Source: JAXMCK01 sp046349395 (lineage in GTDB: Bacteria > Pseudomonadota > Alphaproteobacteria > Geminicoccales > Geminicoccaceae). From it: a DNA stretch of 64,000 nucleotides. The notes beneath the pieces were generated by a model. It saw only the letters and a program-made list of their open reading frames with translations. It had not been told where the DNA came from and did no database searches. This document shows, piece after piece, positions 29,801 through 36,867 of the stretch; position 1 is the stretch's first letter, and every line of letters starts with the position of its first letter. The DNA lies in the NCBI GenBank assembly GCA_046349395.1, contig JAXMCK010000010.1, positions 62,001 to 126,000 on the forward strand, given 5' to 3'. The position numbers were made by a program, and so were the translations under genes.

Positions 29801-30504
29801 AAGCAATGGTACAGTGCGCCGCGCCGCGCCGGTTGATCCTGCGCACGCGCCGTATCCGGCCGGGCATCCGGGTGGAGATCGAGGACAACGGCGTCGGCAT
29901 GCCGGAGGAGGTCCGCAAGCGGATCTTCGAGCCGTTCTTCACGACCAAGCCGCAGGGCGTGGGTACCGGCGTCGGCCTGTCGGTCTGTCACGGCATCGTC
30001 GCAGCCCACGGCGGCCGGATCGACGTCCGCAGCCGTCCAGGGCAGGGCACCCGCTTTCGCATCCTGCTGCCGTTCGGTGCCGGCCAGGCGAAGCCCGATG
30101 CCGCCGTCCCTGTCGAGACTGTGGCCGAGGCTGGCCGCGGCCGGGTGCTCGTCGTGGACGACGAGCCCGATATCGGTCTCCTGGTCGCCGATGTCCTGCG
30201 CCGGGACGGACTCACCGTGGACATCGTCCGGAGCGGGCGAGCGGCCGTCGAGCGACTGCGCGAAACGCACTACGATCTCGTCGTCAGCGATCTCCGCATG
30301 CCGGACATGGACGGGGCCGCCTTGTGGGAGACGCTGGCGAAAGAGCATCCGGAGGTGGCAAGAAAGACCATCGTCATCACGGGCGATGCCCTGGGGGCGC
30401 AACTGAACACGACCATCCGCGAGGCTACCGTGCCGGTCCTGGAGAAACCGCTCGACCTCGATCTCCTGCGGCAGCAGGTCCGCCATCTCCTGGAAGCGGC
30501 ATGA
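23893..30504 (+). CDS. Giant hybrid histidine kinase with 13 PAS domains and a C-terminal receiver
   Basis: About 2203 residues. Two membrane segments (roughly 13-38 and 129-151) flank a small periplasmic domain. Thirteen successive PAS units follow, about residues 198-1826; each begins with a helix such as ESEERFRA or ASEARYRA and ends with a D-I-T-x-x-K-R-A-E-type linker. HisKA has His1855 in LAGVAHELNNPLSVVVGYS. HATPase has NLIVNAQQAM, EDNGVGMPEE and GVGTGVGLSVCHG. The receiver has phospho-acceptor Asp2133 in LVVSDLRMPD. Start ATG 23893 has GGAG at 9 nt; ATG 23818 or 23701 would add up to 64 residues. An OmpR-type regulator follows 4 nt later and another is divergent. Ligands of the PAS units are unknown. 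Confidence 0.92.
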   Translation: MIVKEGRSLGRRYALLTACTGLPLLLLVLALAVFHYASLRDAELRSFARLAADRAAVLALVPERAGEIMALPVPVGALQLASAARPTDGFEAAKDGREFVVPVPGSDRTLRFTVAETELRGLVLPQIRTYAAILAVLAIAFVLAQLLLQRNFVRPALFLVRHIRESSSGVSWNPPAMPSIWRPWLDAVTDAFAGLRTYEARLRAAADAIPAGLAIFDAGDRLVFHNRAYPEHLSPPLRDSLQIGKHWREWQKEASELGPVLHPGTGIGVALAENESASDVEYRLADGRWMRTREAAMAGGGRVQLVTDITDRRLQDDERRLLATALEQSGDSVEIAGADFRLTFVNAAFTNLTGYAPEEALGKQPSELLRSSYHDDAFFAGIRQTITTGRGWSGRIVSRHKDGHLLHQDATISPLRDEAGQISHYIAVKRDVSAQIQAEAALRASEARFHAAAESIPDGLAIFDAEDRFVYWNSRYPAHLSESVRAVLRPGIRFEDWIRAGIEIGPVYHPDMGEDFPKRRFAVRGTERSEHEQRIIDGRWLRLRESRMPDGGRVLLTTDITAHRQQQQALADQKAQLEAVLSSIAEGVNIVAPDGTVVLVNEGFLRLYDFPAEMRTEGRALADFVRDRITRGELRPDEDETDDIDDMVVRRVEAFLAQQSMRFEEQLSDGRTILVQRQRMDDGSIVSTYMDITELKQRQQENALLAMAVEQVGDPVEITDALGRFTYVNAAFTRLTGYEAEEALGRQPQDLLSSGEHDPSFFLAIAAHIARGQTWQGRIINRTKDGRLLTQETTISPLKDEDGLITHFVAVKHDVTERERAEAELRESEGRYRALVETQTEFVARATPDGRLTFANEAYCRHMGRSREQLLGLDYDDFAAILPEDNDLHQALLNSISPEEPTITSEIRVHLPHLGLRWESWTIQGVFDADGRLLERQAVGTDITERKRAEIALRDSEERYRAVVEAQSEFVLQQSVSGRILLVNDAYCRYLGLSRDQVLAADWNDFDLLPADELARYEAHLDALTPGSSVASIEIRSRLPSGEERWEQWTDRGIFDESGKLVEITSVGRDVTDLHRAVDELRASEARYRAVVEGQSEFILRVRADGTLSFVNDAYCRYRGVSRDAMLAGYNDVEHYRPSEQARIRSAWASISLFTPTATYELTHEGPDGGLRYEEWTDTGIFDANGCVVEYQAVGRDITARKQVELALKESEERFRAVVEDQVDCITRYDTDFRLTFANPAQARLSGKAPWELVGQDLFDEVPAHVRDELRERLLQLTPDDPAFHGENERVLPNGELRWFQWIDRALFDSEGRLTGYQAVGRDITEQKRAEDALKESEERFRAIAESVPVTLSIASGDLSRMLYVNERAFATFGIPSGSERNGILSVWVDPADRLALTEEVMRAGFVDAREVQLRRRDGTLFWGLVSARRMNYGGETAVVTTSIDITERRRTEEALRHSEARLAAFMEHAPVGVHIKDPTGRYLLANPEMERIFGRPIPEVIGHTHWEMFDAVEAAMIERRHRKVVETGQVVVAEEHQPSIDPYTWSMVISFPIRGRDGEVINVGTFALDVTAQKRAEMALKESEARLAAFMQNAPVGMYVKDLGGRYLMANPEMGRVFDVDSVGSMIGRSPEEIFELEVATLIRDYDRTVVEGGVPTVVEEYLEGRPNYTWTMVIRFPIRDEDGNIVQIGGFDVDITAQKRAEQELKASEQRFKAIAQGVPVPISVVSLEDDSLVFANDAYNQTFMVDSVRNATMHRGALWQNPEERVRLFDRVRTEGVVPPTEFMFRRTDGSFFPGSLTTRRFIYDGQPAALISVLDLSAQKAAEAEIERQREALHQSEKLTALGGLLAGVAHELNNPLSVVVGYSSMLQDLAPDQATRTRAEKVHAAAERCARIVKTFLAMARQKPPEFGPVDLNKVIEGALDLAAYGLRTSDVEVVRELDASLPEIWGDGDQLHQVVTNLIVNAQQAMVQCAAPRRLILRTRRIRPGIRVEIEDNGVGMPEEVRKRIFEPFFTTKPQGVGTGVGLSVCHGIVAAHGGRIDVRSRPGQGTRFRILLPFGAGQAKPDAAVPVETVAEAGRGRVLVVDDEPDIGLLVADVLRRDGLTVDIVRSGRAAVERLRETHYDLVVSDLRMPDMDGAALWETLAKEHPEVARKTIVITGDALGAQLNTTIREATVPVLEKPLDLDLLRQQVRHLLEAA

Positions 30505-30508
30505 GGCC

Positions 30509-31228
30509 ATGACCGCTCGGCAGGAGATCATCGTTGTCGACGACGAGCCCGATCTCCGCGATCTGCTCGTCGACTATCTGGGTAGTCAGGGCTTTGAAGT
30601 AAGAACCGCGGCCGACGGGGCGGCGCTCGATGCGCTTCTGGCGGAGCGGCCGGCCGATCTTGTTGTCCTCGACGTCAACATGCCGGGCGAGGATGGCTTC
30701 TCCGTCGCGCGGCGCCTGAGAGCCGCCGGAAACAATGCCGGCATCCTGATGCTCACCGCGGCCGGGACGGTCGAGAACCGCGTCGAGGGGTTGACCGGCG
30801 GGGCCGACGACTACCTCGGCAAGCCCTTCCAGCTTCGCGAGTTGCTGGCGCGTGTGCGCAGCATCCTGCGCCGCATCGAGGCGCCGACCCCCGTCGCAGG
30901 GCAGGCCAAGGCTGCACCCGCGGGCAAGAGCGCCCCTTTTGGTCCCTTCGTCCTCGACATGGCTGCCCGGCGTCTGATCGGGCCCGCGGGCGACGTGGCG
31001 CTCACGGCAATGGAGTACGACCTCGTCGTCACCTTCGTCCGCCATCCCGGACAGACGCTCTCCCGCGACCGTCTCTCCGAGCTCGCCCACAACAAGCCGC
31101 TCGAGCCCGGCGACCGCAGCATCGACATCCGGATCACGCGCCTGCGCCAGAAGCTGGAGAGCGACCCCGCCAACCCCCAGATCATCCGCACGGTGCGCGG
31201 TGAAGGCTATGTCTTCTCACCCAGCTGA
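30509..31228 (+). CDS. OmpR/PhoB-type response regulator, downstream partner of the hybrid kinase
   Basis: A 239-residue regulator. The receiver has acidic pair D11/D12, phospho-acceptor Asp55 in LVVLDVNMPG and the conserved Lys in DYLGKPFQLREL. The winged helix ends GDRSIDIRITRLRQKLESDPANPQIIRTVRGEGYVF. It starts 4 nt after the kinase stop with GAGG upstream, so it belongs to the same transcript. An insertion sequence lies 11 nt after its stop. Confidence 0.92.
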   Translation: MTARQEIIVVDDEPDLRDLLVDYLGSQGFEVRTAADGAALDALLAERPADLVVLDVNMPGEDGFSVARRLRAAGNNAGILMLTAAGTVENRVEGLTGGADDYLGKPFQLRELLARVRSILRRIEAPTPVAGQAKAAPAGKSAPFGPFVLDMAARRLIGPAGDVALTAMEYDLVVTFVRHPGQTLSRDRLSELAHNKPLEPGDRSIDIRITRLRQKLESDPANPQIIRTVRGEGYVFSPS

Positions 31229-31233
31229 ATGGG

Positions 31234-31239
31234 GACCAG
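31234..31239. repeat. Target-site duplication, left copy (GACCAG)
   Basis: GACCAG directly abuts the left terminal repeat of the insertion sequence; the identical hexamer abuts the right end at 32846-32851. Confidence 0.8.
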
Positions 31240-32845
31240 TGTTGCAACCGAGTTGAAGTGTCGTGGTGGTGTGCAAAGCAGAAGTGTCGGTGGCTGGTGT
31301 GTCCGGGGCTGTGGAGCCGGAGGCGGAGCAGCCCCGGAGGCGCGGCGCGAACCGTCGGGTAGGGGGCGGCAGCGTCAAAGGAGGGTCGGGTCGAGTTGGC
31401 CCTGTGGCGGCACGGGCTGCTCGGCACGACGCCGCTCCATCATCCGGTCGACGAGGGTCTTCCGCCTCCTCGGCGGTTGGCCTCTCTTGCGGTAGCCGCT
31501 CTTCTCGCTGTTGGTCTTCGGCCGCGGTGGCGGGCGTTGGTCCTGCTGGCTCTTGATGAAGGCCAGGGCCTCGCCGAGGCGCTTGTTCTCGACGATCGCG
31601 GCGTGGGTCACGCGTTGGTCCTTGTCGAACACCGTGTAGGGCAGGGACAGCCCCTTCCAGCGCACCTCGAGCCCGCCGTCGGCGAAGGCGTAGGTGTCGA
31701 CATACTGCCCGGCGAGCCCCGCCGTCGTCTCGTTCGGTGTCAGCATGATTCGCTTGCGCTCGTAGGACAGGGTGAGCTGCTGGCCGACATAGCGCTGCTC
31801 GCGGTGGCAGAGGATGACACGCAGCCGCTCGGGCGTGACGTTCAGCGGCCGATGCCGGTCGTCGGGACGGGCCGGGACAATGGCGAAGCGGGCGTTGAAG
31901 CGCTCGATGAAGCCCGGCAGGAACGCGTTGCCGGCCGCGATGTCGCAGATCCCGGCCAGGCGCAGCTCTTTCACCAGGCGGTCCTACAGGGTCCGGTTGA
32001 CCCGCTCGACCCGACCCTTCGCCTGGCTGGAGTTGGCGCAGAGGATCTCGATGTTCAGCTCCGCCAAGGCCCGGCCGAACTGGGTCATGCCCTGGCCACC
32101 CTTGGGCTCCTTGCGGGCGACGCGGAAGACCGAATGCTTGTCGCTGTAGAAGGCGACCGGGCAGCCATGCGCCTCGAGATAGCCTCGCAGCGCCTCGAAA
32201 TAGGCGAAGGCACTTTCGGAAGGCACGAACAGCAGCCGCATCAGGCGGCCCGTCGCATCGTCGATGAAGACCAGCAGCGTGCAGGGATCGGCCCGGTCCT
32301 CGAACCAGCGATGCTCGCTGCCGTCGATCTGCACGAGCTCGCCCAGGGCCTCGCGGCGCAGCCGCGGCTGGTGGAAGCTGCGGCGCTGCCGGCGCGACAG
32401 CCACAGCCCGGCCTCGCTCATCCAGCCGCGCAGCGTCTCGCGCGAGACCTTCAGATCATGTCGCCCGGCCAGCATCTCGGCCGCCAGTGTCGGGCCGAAG
32501 TCCGGATAGTGCTCGCGCACCAGCTGCACCGCACGCTCACGCGTCGCCCCCGCGATCCTGTTGTTCGACGGTCGGCCACGGGCCTTGTGCGCGATCGCAC
32601 CGGCGCCACCCAGGCGGTAGGCCTGCAGCAGGCGGTGCACCTGCCGGGTGCTCAGCGCCAGCACCACCGATGCCGAGGCCACCGTCCGCACCAGGCTCAC
32701 CACCTCGGCCAGAACCCGGACCCGCTGCAGCTCCCGCACGCTCATCGCCGTCCAGCCCAAGCCAGCTCTCCCAGCCCGTCCGACCGGGCAGGGAAACTGA
32801 CATTCCTACTTTGCTCAGGCAGGACAGTCTAACTTTGCGCCTACA
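31240..32845 (-). mobile_element. ISNCY-type (IS1202 group) insertion sequence, about 1.6 kb
   Basis: The element is bounded by imperfect terminal inverted repeats: TGTTGCAACCGAGTTGAAGT... at the left (31240-31262), and at the right, read inward, TGTAGGCGCAAAGTTAGACT... (32823-32845). They match at 14 of 23 positions, and a further GCAAAG-x-AG-x-A-x-TGTC block recurs just inside both ends. Both ends are flanked by GACCAG. It carries one transposase gene, interrupted by an in-frame amber codon. It inserted just after the response regulator stop and does not break a neighbouring gene. Confidence 0.85.
31375..32745 (-). pseudogene. ISNCY-family transposase interrupted by an amber codon
   Basis: A full-length DDE transposase of about 456 codons in one frame, apart from TAG at 31984-31986. 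N-terminal helix-turn-helix: TRQVHRLLQAYRLGGAGAIAHKARGRPSNN. Catalytic acids: Asp in LVQIDGSEHRWFED, Asp in VAFYSDKHSVFRV and Glu in KGRVERVNRTL. The stop follows directly after NRTL, where relatives have Gln before DRLVKELRLAGI, so it looks like a single CAG-to-TAG change. The downstream part (FIERFNARFAIVPARP and basic tail) stays open. The catalytic triad is complete before the stop, but the C-terminal region would be lost without suppression. ATG 32745 chosen. Confidence 0.85.
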
Positions 32846-32851
32846 GACCAG
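32846..32851. repeat. Target-site duplication, right copy (GACCAG)
   Basis: Identical to 31234-31239 and adjacent to the right terminal repeat of the insertion sequence. The pair defines a 6-bp duplication. Confidence 0.8.
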
Positions 32852-32965
32852 ATTTGGCGAGAAGTAAGATTATGGAGAATAAGTGTGAGCCGGTGGAATG
32901 GACGCCGTTGAGCAGCGACACCGACTCACCCAGCAGTTTGTGCATCGGTCGAGCTACGAAGGGGG

Positions 32966-32998
32966 GCTCCCGGCATCCGATCTATCGATGCCGGGAGC
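32966..32998 (-). terminator. Strong hairpin downstream of the small secreted protein gene
   Basis: Perfect 12-bp inverted repeat GCTCCCGGCATC / GATGCCGGGAGC with a 9-nt loop, 70 nt past the minus-strand stop at 33068. A second repeat, CGGCTCCG / CGGAGCCG (33014-33040), lies between. No good T-run follows on either strand, so termination is likely but not certain. The remaining sequence between the insertion sequence and 33068 shows no gene. Confidence 0.5.
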
Positions 32999-33067
32999 AG
33001 GAGCAACTCTTTCCGGCTCCGCCGCCACAGGTCGGAGCCGCAAGACGATCGAGTGGCTCGGTGTCGA

Positions 33068-33412
33068 TCAGTTCCAGTAGACGGCCTGCTGCACGAAGAC
33101 CTTGTCGTCCTGACGGCTGATCTGAATGGTCGTGGGTGCGGTATTGACCTCGTTCGGGGTCGACAGCGTCACGCTCTGGCCATCAGCCAGAACCGCCTCG
33201 ACGCGCACCGGGCTGTTGTCCTCGCCCTGTGAGAGGACGGCAACGACGCGGTAGCCGCTGTCCTCGACCGTGTAGTAGGCGACGCCGCTCATCGTGCCGA
33301 GCTCGATGGGGCGACCCTGAATCGGGCGCATGCCGCTGCCGGACCCGGCATAGGCTGAAGCGGTCAGGACGAGTGCCAGAGCGGAAGCGACGACTGCACC
33401 GCGGATCTTCAT
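33068..33412 (-). CDS. Small secreted protein of unknown function
   Basis: A 114-residue protein. It has a clear signal peptide (MKIRGAVVASALALVLTASAYAG, cleavage after AYA) and a beta-rich mature part including IELGTMSGVAYYTVEDSGYRVVAVLSQ and VTLSTPNEVN. The ATG at 33410-33412 matches the signal-peptide start; the frame is open further upstream without similarity. No family recognised. Exported to the periplasm by inference from the signal peptide. Monocistronic, divergent from the cyclase gene. Confidence 0.7.
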   Translation of the reverse strand: MKIRGAVVASALALVLTASAYAGSGSGMRPIQGRPIELGTMSGVAYYTVEDSGYRVVAVLSQGEDNSPVRVEAVLADGQSVTLSTPNEVNTAPTTIQISRQDDKVFVQQAVYWN

Positions 33413-33517
33413 GGGTCTGCTCCTACATTCCCCGCCGCGCATGAGGTCTGCGGCCAACCTTGATCAGGAGAATCGGATCGACAGGTCTATTAGTCCAACA
33501 GATTGTACTGATAATGT

Positions 33518-33536
33518 CCATCGATGATATCGATGG
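33518..33536. promoter_or_regulatory. Palindrome CCATCGAT-GAT-ATCGATGG in the cyclase upstream region
   Basis: Perfect 8-3-8 inverted repeat in a locally A/T-richer 255-nt gap between the small secreted protein gene and the adenylate cyclase. It sits about 130 nt upstream of the cyclase ATG and 105 nt upstream of the divergent gene. A dimeric regulator site is likely. The rest of the gap shows nothing else firm. Confidence 0.4.
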
Positions 33537-33667
33537 AGCTCGATCCAGCCGACCCACTGGGCATCGACGATCTCGCATCCGACGGATCGTCATTCGCGGG
33601 GTTGCCCCACATGCGCTAAGGTGGAACATGGCGTGCTCGAGGTGCGCATGCCCCGTGGCCAGAGCCG

Positions 33668-35440
33668 ATGTCGGAAGCCGCCGTCAGTCGCCGTCTCGCC
33701 GTCATCCTCGCCGCTGACATCGTCGGCTACAGCCGACTGATGGCGGAGGACGAAGCCGCCACCCTTGCAGCCCTCGAACAGTCGCGTCGCCTGCTCGCGA
33801 CCCTCGTCGACGAGCATGACGGCCGCATCTTCAACCTCGCCGGCGACGGCACGCTCGCGGAGTTCGGGAGCCCCGTTCAGGCGGTACGGGCCGCCGTCGC
33901 CATCCAGCGGGCGCTGGCACGCCGCAACAGCGATCTCCCGGAACAACGGCGCCTGAAGCTTAGGATCGGGATCAATCTGGGCGATGTGGTCGTCCAGGGC
34001 GACGATCTCCTGGGCGACGGCGTCAACATCGCCGCCCGCCTGCAAGGATTGGCCGAACCGCAGCAGATCTGCATTGCGGCCTCCGTCCACGATCAGATCG
34101 AAGGCAAGGTCGGCTTTCCCCTGACGAGCCTCGGCGAGCAGCGGCTGAAGAATCTACCACGCGCGGTCCAGACGTATCTCGTGGACTGGACCCTGGAGAC
34201 GCCTCGGGTCGAGCGCGATGGCGACACGGGTGCGCTGCCCCTTCCGGATCGGCCATCGATCGCGGTACTGCCCTTCGCCAATGTCGGCCAGGACCCGAAC
34301 CAGGACTACTTCGCCGACGGGCTCACCGAGGATCTGATCTCCACCCTCGCCAAGTATCGTTGGTTCTTCGTCATCGGCCGCAATTCGAGCTTTACCTACA
34401 AAGGCCGCGCAGTGACGGCACCACAGGTGGGGCGCGACCTCGGCGTCGCCTATGTGATCGAAGGCAGCGTGCGCCGCTCGGGTGACCGAGTTCGGGTGAC
34501 CGCCCAGCTGATCGAGGCCCGAACCGATCATCACCTCTGGGCCGACCGTTACGACCGCGACCTGACCGAACTGTTCGCCTTGCAAGACGAGATCGTTGAT
34601 CGGGTCGCCGCCGTGATCGAGCCCGGTATGCTGCGGTCCGAGGCACAACGGCGGGGTCGAGGAACGAGCGGTGCCATGAGTGCTTGGGACCTCGTCTTCC
34701 AAGGCATGTGGTACTTCCATCACTGGCGGAGGGAGCACCATCATACGGCATGCGAGCTTTTCCGCCGTGCCATCGCCGCCGACCCACTCCTGCCCGCCGG
34801 CCACATCTGGCTCTGCCGCGGTCTCGACGGCATGAGATATTACGGCTGGAGCGTCGATCTCGTTGCTGACCTGCGCGAGGAGACCGCAGCTGCGGAGCGG
34901 ATCCAGCAGTTCGGCGAGGCGGATCCCTATGCTCTCTACGCGATCACCATTCAGGCCAATGCCGTCGGCAACTCTGGACGTGCGATCGACGCCGCCCAAC
35001 GCACGATAGATCTTTGCCCGAGCTTCGCCCTGGGCCACGTCATCCTCGGTGTGTCACGCATCTGGGCCGGCAGAGCGGCCGCCGCCATCGAGCCATTGCA
35101 GCGGGGGTTGCGCCTGAATCCCAGCGATACCCAGTCGTTTCAGTGGGTCCACTTTGTCAGCTTGGCCCGACTCCTTCTCGGCGACCTCGACCAAGCTCTT
35201 GAAAAGGCCACGGAAGCCGCTGTGCTGCGGCCCGACATCTATTGTGCACACCTGATCCGGACGGTGTCCCTCTCCCTGCTCGGGCGGGACGGTGATGCCC
35301 GTGAGGCTTTGGGCCAGATGCGCCAACGTTTGCTCGGGCCAATGATCGTCGAGCAGTATCTTGATCGCTTCAAGAGCGCCGCGGACCGTGCCTTGGTTGA
35401 AGAAGGCCTTCGCCGCGCTGGATCGACGCCCGGCAGCTGA
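33668..35440 (+). CDS. Class III adenylate/guanylate cyclase with TolB-like and TPR regions
   Basis: A 590-residue protein. The N-terminal class III cyclase domain (residues 8-175) has AVILAADIVGYSRLMAEDE with the first metal Asp, NLAGDGTLAEFGSPVQAV with the second, and RIGINLGDVVVQGDDLLGDGVNIAARLQ. The middle region, SIAVLPFANVGQDPNQDYFADGLTEDLISTLAK, is the TolB-like domain often fused to these cyclases. The C-terminal 250 residues form TPR-like helices (ELFRRAIAADPLLPAGHIWL, AIDAAQRTIDLCPSFALGHV). No membrane segment. Makes cAMP, presumably under TPR control. Confidence 0.92.
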   Translation: MSEAAVSRRLAVILAADIVGYSRLMAEDEAATLAALEQSRRLLATLVDEHDGRIFNLAGDGTLAEFGSPVQAVRAAVAIQRALARRNSDLPEQRRLKLRIGINLGDVVVQGDDLLGDGVNIAARLQGLAEPQQICIAASVHDQIEGKVGFPLTSLGEQRLKNLPRAVQTYLVDWTLETPRVERDGDTGALPLPDRPSIAVLPFANVGQDPNQDYFADGLTEDLISTLAKYRWFFVIGRNSSFTYKGRAVTAPQVGRDLGVAYVIEGSVRRSGDRVRVTAQLIEARTDHHLWADRYDRDLTELFALQDEIVDRVAAVIEPGMLRSEAQRRGRGTSGAMSAWDLVFQGMWYFHHWRREHHHTACELFRRAIAADPLLPAGHIWLCRGLDGMRYYGWSVDLVADLREETAAAERIQQFGEADPYALYAITIQANAVGNSGRAIDAAQRTIDLCPSFALGHVILGVSRIWAGRAAAAIEPLQRGLRLNPSDTQSFQWVHFVSLARLLLGDLDQALEKATEAAVLRPDIYCAHLIRTVSLSLLGRDGDAREALGQMRQRLLGPMIVEQYLDRFKSAADRALVEEGLRRAGSTPGS

Positions 35441-35508
35441 CACTCGCCTAGCTTGTCCCTGTCGGTGCGGGCCTGTATGCGGGCGGCGGCTTTTTTGGAG
35501 CGGGAACG

Positions 35509-35991
35509 ATGGCACGGGCGGCGGTGGCGCTGGGCGCCAATCTGGGCGACCGTCGGGCGACGCTCGACTCCGCCGTGGCGATGATCGCGCGTGAGATCGG
35601 CGCCGTCGTGGCCCGCTCGGCATGGCTCGAGACGGCGGCCCTCATCCATCCGGACGACCCGGCGCAGTCCTATCCGGCCTATCTCAACGGTGTCGTCCTG
35701 ACGGACACCGACCTGCCGCCCCTGCAGATTCTGGTGAGGCTGCACGCGATCGAGACCGCTCTCGGCCGCGACCGCAGCAAAGAGACGGCCCGCTGGCGGC
35801 CTCGTCTGATCGATCTCGATCTCGTTGCACTCGACGATACGGTCCTCGACACACCCGACCTCGTCCTGCCGCATCCTGAGATGCACAATCGCAGCTTCGT
35901 GCTGTCGCCGATGTGCGAGGTCTGGCCGGACTGGCGCCATCCCCGCCTGGGTCGGACCACTCGAGAGCTGGTCGCGGCCCTCGAAAACTAG
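35509..35991 (+). CDS. folK: HPPK (6-hydroxymethyl-7,8-dihydropterin pyrophosphokinase)
   Basis: A 160-residue FolK. N-terminus AAVALGANLGDRRATLDSAV, central RLHAIETALGRDRSKETARWRPRLIDLDLVALDD with the catalytic acidic pair, and LVLPHPEMHNRSFVLSPMCEV. It activates hydroxymethyldihydropterin for dihydropteroate synthase. Its TAG overlaps the TAG of convergent folP in the shared CTAG at 35988-35991. The pterin pyrophosphate could feed folate and possibly H4MPT. Confidence 0.93.
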   Translation: MARAAVALGANLGDRRATLDSAVAMIAREIGAVVARSAWLETAALIHPDDPAQSYPAYLNGVVLTDTDLPPLQILVRLHAIETALGRDRSKETARWRPRLIDLDLVALDDTVLDTPDLVLPHPEMHNRSFVLSPMCEVWPDWRHPRLGRTTRELVAALEN

Positions 35992-36824
35992 TCGGCGAGC
36001 GGCAGGCGCATCTTTGCAGCCGCGTCGACGAACTGGGCGGCCATCCGGATGTCGTGGGTTCGGATCATGGTCGCCCCTTTGTGCGTGGCCATGACACTCG
36101 TGTACTGCGAGAGCGGATCGCGCTCGGCGAGCGGGATGCCGAAGAAGCCCTTGCGCGAGCTGCCGATCAGCAGCGGAATCGGCCGAAACCGCGCCACCAG
36201 CTCGTCGAAGCGGGCGAGCAGCTCCCATGAATCCGCCGGATCCAGGCTGACGAACCGGCCCATGCCCGGGTCGAGGACGATCTGGTCCCAGGCGAGGCCC
36301 TGGCCGAGGGCGACGTCGACCCGCCGGCTCAGCCAGTCACCGACCTCGCGGACCACGTCCTGGTAGGCGACGGGCCGGTCTGTCGCGTGCGGCAGCGGAC
36401 CGTCCTTGGCGTACATCATCACGAGCACGGCGCCGAGGTCACGGACGACGTCGACCATGGCCGGGTCGGCACGCAGCGCCGACACGTCGTTGATCACCCG
36501 GGCACCCAGCTCCAGGCAGCGCATGGCGGTGACCGAGTGGTAGGTGTCGATCGAGAGCACCGCTTCGTGCGCCAGGAGGCGGACCACCGGCTCGATGCGC
36601 GCCAGTTCCTCGTCGCAGGTCAGGGGGCGGCTGCCGGGTGCGGTCGACTCGCCGCCGATGTCAAGCAGATGCGCCCCTTCCGACAGGAGCCGGCGACCGT
36701 GCTCGATGGCCACGTCGGCCGCAAGATAGCGGCCGCCGTCCGTAAAGGAATCGGGCGTGACGTTGAGCACCCCCATGAGCCAGGGGCGCATGGGCCCGAG
36801 TAGCTTGACGAGACGGTGCTGCAT
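35988..36824 (-). CDS. folP: Dihydropteroate synthase
   Basis: A 278-residue DHPS. MGVLNVTPDSFTDGGRYL is the pterin-site signature, followed by HLLDIGGESTAPGSRPL, LSIDTYHSVTAMRCLELGARVINDVSAL, and DQIVLDPGMGRF and PLLIGSSRKGFFG. ATG 36824 chosen because family similarity begins there; the frame is open further upstream. Tail-to-tail with folK and divergent (43 nt) from the MfnE-like gene. A separate DHPS-like gene lies at 40038. This one looks like the folate enzyme. Confidence 0.92.
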   Translation of the reverse strand: MQHRLVKLLGPMRPWLMGVLNVTPDSFTDGGRYLAADVAIEHGRRLLSEGAHLLDIGGESTAPGSRPLTCDEELARIEPVVRLLAHEAVLSIDTYHSVTAMRCLELGARVINDVSALRADPAMVDVVRDLGAVLVMMYAKDGPLPHATDRPVAYQDVVREVGDWLSRRVDVALGQGLAWDQIVLDPGMGRFVSLDPADSWELLARFDELVARFRPIPLLIGSSRKGFFGIPLAERDPLSQYTSVMATHKGATMIRTHDIRMAAQFVDAAAKMRLPLAD

Positions 36825-36867
36825 GAAGCTGCCTTGGCCGACCGAGGCGCCGTTCTGGAGAGCCGGG

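Noticed and set aside
31396..32832. 478-codon plus-strand frame across the insertion sequence
   Set aside because: Antisense of the transposase, which has complete DDE motifs on the minus strand.
35478..35498. T6 run after a GC-rich stretch before folK, considered as cyclase terminator
   Set aside because: No stable stem with good pairing could be drawn directly before the T-run.
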